Shown: positions 21,731 through 32,043 of the stretch, piece after piece
Layout of the letters: each line of letters begins with the position of its first letter
Numbering within the stretch: position 1 is the stretch's first letter
Notes under the pieces: model-generated
Seen by the model: only the letters and a program-made list of their open reading frames with translations
Database searches by the model: none
Told to the model about the DNA's origin: nothing
Source of the DNA: Amphiura filiformis
Lineage: Eukaryota; Echinodermata; Ophiuroidea; Amphilepidida; Amphiuridae
DNA length: 64,000 nt
Direction: 5' to 3'
Assembly (NCBI RefSeq): GCF_039555335.1
Contig: NC_092629.1
Span: 4,793,912 to 4,857,911 of the forward strand
Translations under genes and position numbers: made by a program

Positions 21731-24700
21731 CTGTGAAAAAAATGGTAAAAAGAGTGAAATAAGATTTATTTTATTCATGTTCTATAATGACATTGTAAAA
21801 AAATAATTTGTTGGATTTTAAAACTTTTTTTACACAAATTGAAGCAAATTGAAAACTTAGAAATGGTTGTAACATGTTTTCAAAATCTTGCATCATCTAC
21901 AATGTACCTTTGCACATAACCTAGCTGCTTTGACAGTTCAGAAAGGTATATTCTGAAAACATATACCGCATTTCGTCAAATAGTTGCCCCCCCTCAAATA
22001 AACGCCCCCACCACTTTTTTCAACCAAGATGTTTCAAAAATGCCGATATTTCCATGCCATCTTGTGTAGTAAGCTTACCAAGTTCCCCACATGGTCGATA
22101 ATAGCGTCAATAATTGGCGAAAATCTGGATTGGAAACCCGGAAGTGAGCCAGAAGTCGGTGTTTCTAGTTCATATTTCGTCATTTTAGTGTTTTTTATCG
22201 TTCTAAAATTGACCTTGAATAAACGACCCCGTTTGGAAAATGTAACGCCCCCGGGGGGAGTTCATTTGAAGAAATACGGTACTTATAATTTTGTCACATA
22301 CCTTTTCTGTAAGATCTACTTCAAATCTAGCTGGGGAATCAACACCTGTACATGTGAAACCAATCTGTAGTTGAGAAAACAAAAAGGAGCAATTTATAGG
22401 CTTTAAAAATAACCCAGGAGGCTCCAGAAAAGATATCTAACATGTCTTACACTTCCCACAACACATATCTCTGGGCATTTCTCCAATTTTAATTTCCTAT
22501 ACTGGTCGGCTGTGTAACATGGATCAATATTGTTAAAATGTACTTCAATGAACAGAGTACATCCAGATCTGGCAAAATATGTTCATTTCTTGACTATCAA
22601 CCCATGTTTAACCAGTTTATTCTCAAAATGAAAACAAAGGGAACCTAGATACAAAGTAATGGGAGTTTCATTTGATGAAATGAGGTGATATATCATGTTG
22701 CAAAGGATTATGGGAAGGGTAAGATGTCTTCCCTCCCAGAAAATGTCGACACATTGAGGGGTTAGTGTAAGAAGGGAGGACATACCTGTAACAGTGCAGA
22801 ATGTTGATGGGGGATTCATACTTTTTTGTAGGATATTCTTGTTTGGGAAATCCAGATAAATTGCCGAGTCATGCCGCAATTTATCTGGATTTCCCACACA
22901 AGAATATCCTACCAAAAATATGAATCCCCCATCAACATTCTGCACTGTTACATACCTGCAATAACTAAGGCATTCATCCACTAACCCATCAACATGGAGG
23001 GAAATATTTGGAAATAAAGAAAATCATGATAACAATTATGATGTGATCAAGATAAATGAGTCGTTTGTTGCTAATCTTGATTTTGAGATACAGCCAATAA
23101 TAAAGTTCCACTATCTTTGTGTTTTATTGTTCTGTGCAACACTAAAATGACCATATCTCTGGAACCGTTCTGACAATGGTACATATAATGAACTTAAAAA
23201 CTGAATTTCGCTTGGTCGCATCACAACGGTAAGAAATGTTGAAATATTAAGACCAAACTTTTATTGTTACTCTCCCTTTTGACATGTTTGTAATTGGGAA
23301 AACATAAAAAAGCATACAAATGGATATTCATACGTAATGGACGATAAAATGAATTAAAGTTTTAACTTTTCACCTGGAACACTTTCACTAATCCGACTAG
23401 CGTCTTCAGCAGATGGTGATGCTATGATGATATCTTGTCTACAATCGGGATATCTCTCACTGATGACGTAATATGATTGACAGAATGCCTCCCCGGCATC
23501 AGCAGGTTAGGCCTATCCCAAATAGGATCTATTTATAGTCCTTGGTCACAATTTAGTCTCGGTTTTTGAGTCCTTACCTGTATGGCTTCAAGGGGAATTA
23601 GGGAATTCGGTATGCCCTGTCCCAAGAGGTTTTGACATTTAGGCTTATAAAAATTGTTTGATTGGCATAACCTGACCGACCCTAAAAGTAGGCCCGAATG
23701 TAGGTACTTACTCTTGGTGAGAAGTCGACTGGTTCAATCCTCTACACTCAAATACTATTACTGTCTTGAACCTTTCACCATCTTCTGCATTATATGGCTG
23801 AATCGTGTCACTTATGATGTCTATAGCAAAGAAAAAATATTTGATACATAGGTCAAAAGGTTAAAGGTCATGAGCAGTACATAGATTATTGCTAGGGTTA
23901 GGGGTAGGGTTAAGTTTAGGGTACAGTGCTTTTACCTGGATGTAGCAAAGCAAAATGTTCCGCATTTTGGACAACCTACACAACTCTCAGCTTGTACAGC
24001 AATTTTTTACAATGTAAACATGAATACCGTATTGTCTCTATTAGACGGTCCCCTCTAATGAACACCCCCCCCATAATATTTTTCGATCAAAATGCTTTAA
24101 AAATGTAGAAATGTTCATAAATGCAGAAATGTTCATATCGGTAAATAAGCGATAGCGATCAGACAGCCAAAAATAACATTGCAACCCTGAAGTTTAAGTA
24201 CAGAAAGTACAATCAGAGCTCTCCTGGTGATATTTTTTCATTTCCAGGTATCTTAATACTAATTACGGCGTGTCCGTCCATCCCTCTGTCCCTGGCTTAT
24301 CGCATTCAAGGCGTTTGCTCACGCGGTGCACTATCATGAGTATCAACGGGAGTGTGCTTGGAGTACAGTGTGCGATCGGGAAAAGCATTACAGTGTGACT
24401 AACAGGTGCATCTCATCGGACCAATATGCCTATTTTCAAGACAGGATTAACATAAAAATCATCAGTTATGGTATAACCCGTTTGCGTTGAATTTCGGGGT
24501 ATTTTGGGGTCCTCCAATGTGGTAGCAGGACAGGGTTTGAAAGAGGTGAACAATGGGTTTTCAGATTATGGGTACCGAAGTAAGCGTCACAGCTACAAAA
24601 CAGAGTTGATTAATCATTGAGCGACGCATATCGTAGTAGTTTGAAAGGTTAGGACAAGTATTATGGGTAACGGGTGTTGGGTAATTAGAGATATGCCTAT

Positions 24701-25556
24701 CACGAGAACCGCCCAACCTGAGAACCGCAAAATTTAGTATTTATATAGGCCTATTTAAAAGAAAAAAAAAAAAATGCAACGCCCGGGGCGTTTATTAAAG
24801 ACAATACGGTATGTAAATATAATAAAACATCACATACATAATGTTTTCACTAAAATTGCTACCCAAATTTTTCAAAAGTTAATCGAACCCTGGTTAGGGA
24901 TATGGTTAGGTTATATAGGATTAGGAATAGAGCTAGGGTTAGCTAGGTTTAGATTTCAGGTTAGGGTTGGGGTTAGGTTTAGGGTAAGAGACAAGCAGGT
25001 CAAAAGTTAAAGGTCATAATATGAAACAGCTGTGTTTATTATGAGTGGATTGTATCACTTTGAATATTTCACTCTTCTGCCATTTTGGCTATAAGAGTAT
25101 AAAATGTCACATTATAAGAAAAATCACCATTTTGATAAGAAAATGAGGATGAGACCAGGGGTGGGGGTGAGATCAAAGTTAGGCCTAAAAAAGTTTGTCT
25201 CAGTAGGGTTGCATTTTCTTTTCATATTTGAATTTTCACACATTTGGTATAAAATTCACAAAATATTTTGCCTCTTTGTAATTCCTACCACAGGATATAT
25301 TAATAATAATAATAATAATAAACCAATATTTCGCAGTGGCAGATTCAAATTAGTGTGTGTGTGTGTGTGTGTTTACCCAGTTTTGAATCTGCCACTGCAA
25401 AATCCAACATGGCGTTACTTTCAAATTGAGGCAAGACGGACTATATGTCCAATATCATTTTCAAGACTCACCCATTGAGCTTTCCCTGCTACAGAACTTG
25501 CATTTAGAAACCATACTGGCATTCCCTCTGCTTCCTTTTATTGCATGACTCTCCTG

Positions 25557-25599
<43 letters not shown>

Positions 25600-27831
25600 C
25601 TATTCAATCAATCAATTTTGATGGCATGTAGAACTCTATTCATATTTAAGCAAAGTTGAACACAGATGACACTATTTATCTTAAATCTTGCATCTTTACA
25701 AGGGTATACACTTGAATAATGGCAGTAAAACATCAGAAAAATGAGTAACACAAGAACATTTTCAAACTACTTTTTATCATGAAAATGAAAGGAATAACTT
25801 ATTAGGCTAAATTAAGTTGAAATATATATCTAAATAGCGCCCTCAATTTGCACTCAAATATACAATTCATTGAATAAAAATTACCACAAAGAGATAGAAA
25901 AAGATGAAAAATTTGAGAAAGAAAAGAAAATCCAAGTTAAAAATAGTTCAAATTGTATATATATTTTATATTACTGTCTGTTCGATTAGCTTAGATTCTT
26001 GAATTTTTAAGATATTTGAAAAAATAAAAAATTGTGGTCAAAGTCATCAAAGAAAAGTGTTAGCACAGCCTTAGACCTGTGTGGGAGATTAAAGTCATGT
26101 TTTCCATAGAGGGTGTATCTATTTCAACTGGAATAGCCCATTATCTGGACAAATAACCTGGTAAGCGCAGATAGAAATTGAAATCTTTCTCCTTTGTTTA
26201 CCTCTAGTGTGACATAGTTCCAATGCTCCGTCACTTCTCCACAATTTGAACACTTAATCTGTTGACAGAAACACACACACAAATCATAATTATTCATTAT
26301 CCCTTGAATGGGAACATGGTCGTGGCTGAGCGGTTACGTGAACAGACCAGTAATGATAGGGTTGAGGGTTTAAGTCACATCACTGGTGTACTGTCCATAG
26401 AAAAGGTTTGCGTCACTCCACCCAGGAGTAAATGGGTAGCAGCTTATGAAATACAAAAGAGAATAGTATCCCCCTGACAAAAACATGAAAGAGAAATTGG
26501 AAAGGCAAAGGAAAAGACCTGTTTCCCACCAAAATTCACCCCGATCATATGGCCCAAAATATTGTAAATACTAAATTTGTGCATTGTGCACACTATGCAT
26601 GCACATTATCCCAATAAAGCCTTTTAAATCTCAGAGACTTTACATGTACAGTCTCTCTAAAAATATGTATGTTCATACCCCATCGGTAATACCAGGTCAT
26701 GATCGACCAGTTTTTCAGTTGTGAGGAGGGTGTTGGCCTGTGGGTGTGTGTATGTGTGTGGGGGTGTGCATGCATACCTTCAGATACCATTTGAAGTCTT
26801 GTCCTTCATGGATCAGATTGGTCACATTGTCCATTATGGCGTTGATCTGTGTGTGTGTGGGGGCGGGGGGAGTTGGGAGGGGGTGTTGGCTGTGGTGATG
26901 TATGTGTGGCAGTGTGCATACCTACCTTTAGATACCACCTGAACTTCAAGGATCAGACTAGTCATACTGTCCATTGTGACTTTGATCTGTGTGTGTGGGT
27001 GGGTGGGGGGAATTGGGGGAGGGGTGTTGGCTGTGGTGATGTATTATAGTATACCACCTGAAGTCTTGTCATTCAGGGATCAGACTAGTCTGTAAGTCAC
27101 ATTGTCCATGGTGACTTTGATGATCTGTGTGGGTGTGTGGGTGTGTGTGTGTGTGTGGGGGGGGTGTACAGGGTGGGGTGGGTGGGGAGTTGGGATTGAG
27201 AGGTGGTGTTGGCTGTGGGGATGTATGTGTGTAGGGGTATACACCAGGCACAAAAAGAAACTCGTCAGTTATATTCGTCCTTGCTGTTCAATAACTTGAT
27301 AATTTTGTATTATTCTGAAATATACATTTTGTTAATTGGACTTTTCTTTCTCATTTGACACCCTCTTCGTGAACATTGAGCAGAATTGACCAGAAATGCG
27401 CCTCAAACTCTCAAACCCCAAAATGAAAAGTTGCAATTTTAACGATTCAGTTGTGCCTGCTACACTGTGTGCTTTATTGATTGGCCCGTGGTGCTTGTGT
27501 GCAATACAACAATGCGTTCCCATTGAAAATCATTGAAAATGCAACTTTTGATTTTGGGGTTTGAGGCTTTGGAGGCGATATCTTGGTCAATTCTTGTTCG
27601 CTTTTCATTTAACAGGGTGTCAAATGAGAAAGCAAAGTCTAATTAACAAAATGTATATTTCAGAATAATCCAAAATTATCAAGTTATTGAACAGCAAGGG
27701 TGAATATAACTGACGAGTTTCTTTTTGTGCCTGGTGTACATGCCTACCTTCAGATACCACCTGAAATCTTGTCCTTCAGGAATCAGACTGGTCACATTGT
27801 CCATTGTGGCTTTGATCTGTAAACCTATTCT
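21641..27831 (-). CDS. CZIB: CZIB, CXXC-motif zinc-binding protein (UPF0587/C1orf123), six exons
   Basis: Exons in transcription order: 27831-27748, 26258-26202, 25553-25472, 23820-23712, 22364-22302 and 21730-21641, all with AG/GT borders and compatible phases. They encode about 161 residues against 160 for human CZIB. Landmarks: RIGLQIKATMDN and GQDFRWYLK; first CXXC IKCSNCGE; second CXXC SKCKFCSRE; TIQPYNAEDGERFKTV with FECRGL; GVDSPARFEVDLTEK; EWVEYDE and FSVGIFDLESQF before TGA. The paired CXXC motifs are the presumed zinc ligands; the protein is otherwise poorly understood. The exon with the start Met was not found. Oddities: exon 23820-23712 lacks one base near 23735, at the GL(E)PVDF position, a frameshift that is either a sequence error or a mutation; and the first visible exon has three extra tandem copies. 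A family B MITE sits 20 bp from the donor of exon 22364-22302. Confidence 0.95.
21964..22281. mobile_element. MITE, family B, in CZIB intron
   Basis: Left TACCGCATTTCGTCAAATAG; right TTCATTTGAAGAAATACGGT then A. TA at each end, AAACGCCCCC and AACGCCCCCGGGGGG inside. It lies 20 bp from the CZIB donor at 22301. Confidence 0.8.
22302..22364 (-). CDS. CZIB: CZIB exon, 21 codons
   Basis: Acceptor TCTCAACTACAG, donor GTATGT. Encodes IGFTCTGVDSPARFEVDLTE plus K, matching AGFAAEGVESGTAFSDINLQEK of human CZIB. Phase 0 at both ends. Confidence 0.93.
22787..22952. repeat. Near-perfect 166-bp hairpin in CZIB intron
   Basis: TGTAACAGTGCAGAATGTTG opens and its exact inverse closes the unit; arms of about 75 bp differ at only a few positions around a short CCGAGTCATGCCG loop. 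TACC flanks both sides (22783-22786 and 22953-22956), a possible 4-bp target duplication. The arm similarity implies recent origin or conversion. Confidence 0.88.
23389..23495 (-). other. Orphan exon-like open stretch, unassigned
   Basis: On the minus strand a frame reads GEAFCQSYYVISERYPDCRQ, continues DIIIASPSAEDASRISESVP, and ends at a GTGAAA that could be a donor. The composition looks protein-like, but it fits no position in CZIB, lacks a clear acceptor, and I do not recognise it. Chance cannot be excluded. Confidence 0.25.
23712..23820 (-). CDS. CZIB: CZIB exon with one-base frameshift
   Basis: Acceptor TTTGCTATAG, donor GTAAGT. Encodes DIISDTIQPYNAEDGERFKT, then VIVFECRGL; PVDFSPR then reads in the next frame. 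One missing G in the expected TTGGAACC (here TTGAACC, near 23735) would restore the frame and the exon-exon phase. Confidence 0.92.
23885..23935. repeat. Degenerate TTAGGG-like patch
   Basis: GCTAGGGTTAGGGGTAGGGT and variants. A similar patch lies at 24890-24990, next to the same AAAGGTTAAAGGTCAT-type flank, so the two patches may be copies of one repeat. Confidence 0.5.
24025..24811. mobile_element. Family B TIR element, 787 bp
   Basis: Left TACCGTATTGTCTCTATTAG; right GGGGCGTTTATTAAAGACAA then TACGGTA. The longest family B member here; no transposase remnant seen. Confidence 0.72.
24885..24995. repeat. Degenerate TTAGGG-like patch
   Basis: Scattered GGTTAGGG and AGGGTTAGC motifs interrupted by point changes. 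No perfect tandem array, so telomeric origin is only a possibility. Confidence 0.45.
25299..25400. repeat. Microsatellites and small foldback
   Basis: A TAA run near 25300, then GCAGTGGCAGATTCAAA and its inverse TTTGAATCTGCCACTGC enclosing a GT run near 25355. No flanking duplication. Confidence 0.6.
25472..25553 (-). CDS. CZIB: CZIB exon with second CXXC
   Basis: Encodes ESHAIKGSRGNASMVSKCKF then CSRESSM, ending in phase 1 at donor GTGAGT. It matches ALKGGRGSASMVQKCKLCARENS of human CZIB. Its acceptor tract is supplied by the adjacent ATTG microsatellite. Confidence 0.94.
25556..25616. repeat. (CAAT)n microsatellite at a CZIB splice acceptor
   Basis: About ten CAAT units, one interruption, then three more. 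Read on the minus strand it is (ATTG)n ending ATTGCAG, directly at the exon acceptor, so it occupies the place of the pyrimidine tract. Confidence 0.9.
25620..26070. other. CZIB intron, no feature recognised
   Basis: Strongly AT-rich; no exon or inverted repeat seen. Confidence 0.35.
26075..26152. repeat. Family A half-unit
   Basis: GTGTGGGAGATTAAAGTCAT through TTCAACTGGAATAGCCCATT; only the right half is present. Confidence 0.65.
26202..26258 (-). CDS. CZIB: CZIB exon with first CXXC
   Basis: Acceptor TCTGTCAACAG, donor GTAAAC, 19 codons IKCSNCGEVTEHWNYVTLE in phase 0. Matches MKCGNCGEISDKWQYIRLM of human CZIB. Confidence 0.95.
26316..26455 (+). mobile_element. tRNA-like SINE fragment
   Basis: Box A match TGGCTGAGCGG near 26326, box B-like GGGTTTAAGTC, and a TAAATGGGTAGCAGC body resembling the SINEs at 6.3 and 10.4 kb. 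Confidence 0.5.
26778..26846 (-). CDS. Intact tandem copy of CZIB first visible exon (candidate alternative exon)
   Basis: Minus-strand ACACACACAG acceptor and GTATGC donor flank 23 open codons, INAIMDNVTNLIHEGQDFKW then YLK, in the same phase as exon 27831-27748 but lacking its first five codons (RIGLQ). No stop or indel relative to the real exon. It could be an alternative exon or simply a young duplicate; transcript evidence is needed to decide. Confidence 0.6.
26926..26986 (-). pseudogene. Broken tandem copy of CZIB exon
   Basis: ATCAAAGTCACAATGGACAG and GGTGGTATCTAAAG match the exon, but eight bases are missing in the GQDF region, which shifts the frame. The AG acceptor and GT donor positions remain. 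Confidence 0.85.
27051..27124 (-). pseudogene. Broken tandem copy of CZIB exon
   Basis: Minus strand: ATCATCAAAGTCACCATGGA, with an extra ATC, a 7-8 base insertion after GTGAC, an in-frame stop and a lost donor (GGTGGTATACTA). Confidence 0.85.
27240..27738. mobile_element. Long-TIR element inserted into the CZIB exon array
   Basis: Left TACACCAGGCACAAAAAGAA; right is its inverse, GTGCCTGGTGTA. Arms of about 200 bp include CTCGTCAGTTATATTC and CAAACCCCAAAATG. TA at both ends and the AAAAAGAAACT motif near the terminus resemble the Tc1-like element at 46.3 kb. Its ends fall inside the GGGGTACATGCC-type sequence of an array unit. Confidence 0.85.
27748..27831 (-). CDS. CZIB: CZIB first visible exon
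   Basis: Acceptor TTTGTTTTTCAG, donor GTAGGC, 28 codons RIGLQIKATMDNVTSLIPEG then QDFRWYLK. Human equivalent begins MGKIALQLKATLEN, so only about two or three residues (the initiator exon) are missing upstream. Confidence 0.95.
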
Positions 27832-27865
27832 CTGAAAAACAAAGAAAACTAGTTGTGTGAGGAAT

Positions 27866-28090
27866 ACACCCTTAAAATCACTACTAGGAATACACCCAAA
27901 TGATTGAGGAATACACCCAAATGACTGAGGAATGCACCCAAATGACTGCGGAATGCACCCAAATGACTGAGGAATGCACCCAAATGACCGAGGAATATAA
28001 AACACCCAAATGACCGAGGAATATAAACACCCAAATGATTGAAGAATACACCCAAATGACTGTTCAGAATGCACCCAAATGACTGAGTAA
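27866..28090. repeat. ACACCCAAATG minisatellite
   Basis: About nine units of roughly 20 bp: GAGGAATGCACCCAAATGAC and variants. It lies just upstream (minus strand) of the CZIB exon and shares its core with 4167-4366. Minus-strand frames such as repeated SFGCIPQ are repeat artefacts. Confidence 0.88.
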
Positions 28091-28384
28091 AACATTGAGG
28101 CCTACCATAAAAAGAACATGTTTCCAAATTTTGAGCTGTATTGCTGTACAGCATGTTTTGATATGAAAAGCAAAAACGTGTATCACAATGCCTAATAGGA
28201 TAGTATGTCCATTCATTACCACAATTCACCATAATTTGTTCATACCATCTTAATGAAACATAGGCCTACAATATCTTGTGCATTAAAATTTAATTTAAAT
28301 TTTACTGGGATAAGGAGAAAAATCGTGACATTTTTCTTCTGATACCGGTACCAAAATCTCAGTTCCTATATGAGCCTTTTAGAG

Positions 28385-28520
28385 TGTTTTATTTAAAAGG
28401 CGCCCCATGAATGTGTGCTTCCCCCACCCTCTCGGCTGGCCAAAAAATGCTTGCCCCCCCACCTCTCGGCTCGCAAACAAATTCTTGCCCCACCCCCCAA
28501 TTTACCCTCCCTAGGGCTCA
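28385..28520. repeat. CCCCCC-rich dispersed repeat
   Basis: GTTTTATTTAAAAGGCGCCC then CCAAAAAATGCTTGCCCCCC blocks. Recurs at 45118-45240 and, in pieces, at 29960-30035 (inverse), 44940-45010 and 47150-47280. Confidence 0.65.
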
Positions 28521-28619
28521 TACTGTAAAGCCCCTAACTATTTGAACTGACTGGCAAATTATGGACAGGCAGTTTTGGTAAAAATTACAAGTAATAGCTA
28601 AGATTCTGCTTGCCATTCG

Positions 28620-28806
28620 CCACGTGCACGGTTCCGCCATTATGCACTATATGCGGGGAGAGCCTCGAACTGGCAGCATACATGAAAGGAAGAATTACGT
28701 AACCTTACACAGAATGATATGACTGGTTCAATTCCCATTCATGTATGCTGCCAGTTCGAGGCTCTCCCAAGCACATAGTGCATAATGGCGGAACCGTGCA
28801 AGTGGC
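28620..28806. repeat. Foldback, 70-bp arms
   Basis: CACGTGCACGGTTCCGCCAT, GAGAGCCTCGAACTGGCAGC and TACATGA on the left are mirrored on the right with few changes, around a loop of about 45 bp. Confidence 0.85.
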
Positions 28807-28984
28807 TAATGATGTTGATGTTGTAGTGCACTTAAATATGGGACTCGAGTTAACCTCGTGATATAATTTTGTTTTTAAATACCTTTTGGAAATAATACCT
28901 CAATATCATGCCCCAACTGGAGCCCACATTTCAATTAATTTTGTTTTTATTTTGAAATTGTGTTAAATTGTGCACCCATGCCAC

Positions 28985-29379
28985 TTCCTCCCCCGGGGGG
29001 GGGGGGGGTTACTCAGTACAAATGACCAGACGGGGACGTGCCGCAAACATGGGTAGCATTTTCGGCCTTCTGGTTATATCAAGACCCCTTTTTCAAAGCC
29101 TATTTTGGTATATGAATGGGTCCTTTTTTCAAAATGTTCTCAATTTTTTCGAAAAACAGCCCAATTTTTCCTTAATCTAGCCAAAATTTTCAAAATTTTC
29201 CCAAAATTGGTAAAAACTAAGACAATTTTGGTTAAATTCGGCCGAAAATTTCGACTTTTGGTGTATCAATGGGTCCAAATTTCTTGAAAAATTTGTATAT
29301 TTATGGGTCCACTTCCAAAATCTCAGCGGCACGTCCCTACCAAAACCAAACTTGAGTACTCCCCCGTTCCTCCCCTAGC
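28985..29379. repeat. TIR element with poly-G/C ends
   Basis: CCCCCGGGGGG, ACTCAGTACAAA and GGGGACGTGCCGC on the left pair with GCGGCACGTCCC, ACTTGAGTACTCCCCCG on the right. The interior is rich in CAAAATTTTC-like runs. Confidence 0.6.
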
Positions 29380-31200
29380 TACGCTGAAGTTTACCTGTCC
29401 TATATTAAGTTATCATCTGGGAATGCAAAGAATCGGCATTCTGGTCTTTTGAGAGATCAACAACACAATCTCCTTCATTGGCGATTGGCGTGCATGTGAT
29501 GATCGAACCGTGCCTAACCGTTAAATATTGTCCGATCTTTTTGAAAATATTACATTTCATCAAACTGAACAGTTCTAAGGGGTAGGAGCATGGTACCGTA
29601 TTTCAGACTTTTGAAAAATAAGAACTGGGTTAAAAATTAAAGAAAACAAAAACACCATTAAATCAATCAAAACATTGATATCGAGAATCTTTTTGTACAT
29701 TGTGTGTATAGGATGTGGAAAAGTACAACTTTTACTGAAAGAATTATTTTTGGAAAATGTGATTATTTTTGGCCAAACCAAAAAGATGTTTTAAAGAAAG
29801 AACTTTGAGAGGGTAGGAAAATGATTCCTTTATTCATAGGTTTTAAATTTTTTCAAATCAACAAAATGTATGCAAAGAAATGTTTTGTAATTTAAGGGGG
29901 GGATTATTTTTTTTAACCTTTTATAAGGTTTGGAAATTGGGAATCCAAAAGTCATGTGCAAAGAGCTGGGGGCGAGCAAAGAATTTTTGACAAGCAAACG
30001 AGAGGGTGGGTGGCAAGCATTTTTGGCAGGCCGTTAGGAAATTTTATTTAAGTCCCATCGCATCGTTATCGGCGATCATGGTTTTTTTTCCTGAAGTTTG
30101 GCTGGTACCCACCAGCGTCATGCACATGACGTGACACAGCTAAAATAATCGACCGGAAATCGGGGATCATTAAAACGTCAACAAATTTCAAAACACAGAA
30201 ATCAGTAAACTTAATAGCGAGCGGTCCGAATTTTGAGCCATACAACTTGTACTCATGTATTACAAGTTTACGTGGTGAACTGGAGGATGATAATAGTTTG
30301 TTTGTCCTCCAGCGTCACTTGACCGACTCTCAATACAGGTCATTTTTATCAACCTTTTTTACAAGCGCCCTATTAGTCGAACACGTACACAATGTGCATA
30401 ACACAGTACATACATGGCGTATGCGGTCAGTCGTGACATATCAAAAGAGCCGCCCACGACTCACGTTCGAATGAGTGGCTCGCATTGGCGACATATGCAC
30501 TGGTATTAAATCACAATCTTCTTTGTATTGCCTCTTCTGTTTGGGCCCAAATTGAAAGAGGACATATCTGACAGTGAAAACTAACATTTTATACCAAAAA
30601 ATACAATTCTATTTCTTATGGAAATGATATGGCTTTTTAAGCTTACCAAATATTATTATTAAGCTAGTAAAATTAAATCGTATGTTAATTTATCTTTTGA
30701 CAGACAATACTACATCATCAAGCTCTTAGTTCTCTGGGTTAATAGGATGAACAAATTGTTCAACTACTATACTACTACCTACCACCATTTTTAGTCAAAA
30801 TTGAAGAGTTAGGGAGAAACAAAATCTGGAATGTGCAAGAAGAAGTTGTGTACATTTCAGATTTATGACACGAGCTGTTGATACCTTAGATTTTACACAG
30901 TCTTAAAATGAATCAACGGCTTTTTCCGAACAGAAAAGAGACTGTGATTAAGTATATGAGTCAATTTATACTACGGGCTGTCAATAAATCAATCAATTTG
31001 TGATTCTTGCATTGGCAATGTGTACGTGTGATATACGACGTGTATTTGTATCGTCAACAGGAAGAAAACAGCAATGAAGCTATGGAATTTGCCATAATTG
31101 TGTGCTATATAAATTTGTGAGTAATTTATTTAATACAGAACTCCTCTGTACTTTACAATACAACTTGTCCTGGCTTTAATTTAATACTGTCAATGTCAAC
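29380..31200. other. Intergenic, no gene recognised
   Basis: The missing CZIB initiator exon should lie upstream of 27831 on the minus strand, possibly here, but no ATG with a donor in the right phase was convincing. 30370-30600 is one of a diverged repeat pair with 35398-35620 (CATAACACAGTACATACATG). Confidence 0.4.
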
Positions 31201-31205
31201 TCATG

Positions 31206-31565
31206 CAGCGGCGTAGCTGGGATTTTTTCCGGGGGGTGGTGGTGGGGGGGGGGGGAAGGCAAGCCTGTATGGGGCGGGGCCCAAATCCACCAAACCTTTC
31301 TCTTTTTTTCCTGCACTAGGGGGGGGGGGAGCGGGAGCCCAAATGGACAATTTTTGCCAGGCGTATTGATAATAATCGTATGGTATTGAAATTGCATATA
31401 TCGTATCATGGATTCCCCATCTCTCTTCCCTCCTCTCCTCTCTCTCCTCTCTTTTTCCACTCTCTCCCTCCTTTTTCCTCTTTTTTCCTTTCTCTAGAGG
31501 GGCCCAAATAGGCAATTTTTGACAGGGGGGCCAATTGCCTCCCCGCCCGGGCAGCTATGCCACTG
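31206..31565. mobile_element. Old hAT-like element
   Basis: CAGCGGCGTAGCTGGG and GCAGCTATGCCACTG are inverse with changes; flanks AACTCATG and GTCTCAGG share only CTCA and the last G. Interior contains poly-G and CT-rich runs. Confidence 0.55.
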
Positions 31566-32043
31566 GTCTCAGGTACGTATCATGCACATGTACATGTACA
31601 TTGTATGACGTCCAGATGTCCTCTTGACCTAGAGGGTTGAGTGCAGATATCAGAACTGGGGATGATCTTGGTATGAGAGGCAAACCTAATAACACATTTA
31701 TAATTGCTAGTCAGCCAAATTCGCCTAGACCGGGGTCCAAACACAATATGCCTACATATTTACATAGAAATTCAAAGAGTCAAGGTATTACTACACTTGA
31801 CCCAAATATATGATTTTTATGGTGACTAGACACTCGCACATGGAATTTTAGAGGGATTTTGATAATTATTTATTTATATTTATTTATTGGAACATACACT
31901 TTTGTATCAGTGGCACACGCTTAACCAGCGGTGCGTTCAAAAACAACAAATATACATTATATATAAACAAGAAACAAAATTATAACACAACTGAATATAG
32001 TCCTACATGTACATGTGAAATTTATGGCATTAGGGTCAGTTCA

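Larger units (their letters stand above)
26725..27240. repeat. About 140-bp tandem units with GT/GGG tracts
   Basis: Three units, each a CZIB exon copy followed by a (GT)n and GGGGG tract and GTGTTGGCTGTGGTGATGTA. Unit spacing is about 138-140 bp. Confidence 0.85.

Noticed and set aside
23885-24995. Telomeric repeat arrays
   Set aside because: TTAGGG motifs are scattered and degenerate, without a run of perfect units, so a former telomere or fusion point is not supported.
25556-25616. CRISPR array
   Set aside because: Simple CAAT microsatellite in animal DNA with no spacers; other direct repeats in the window also lack repeat-spacer form.
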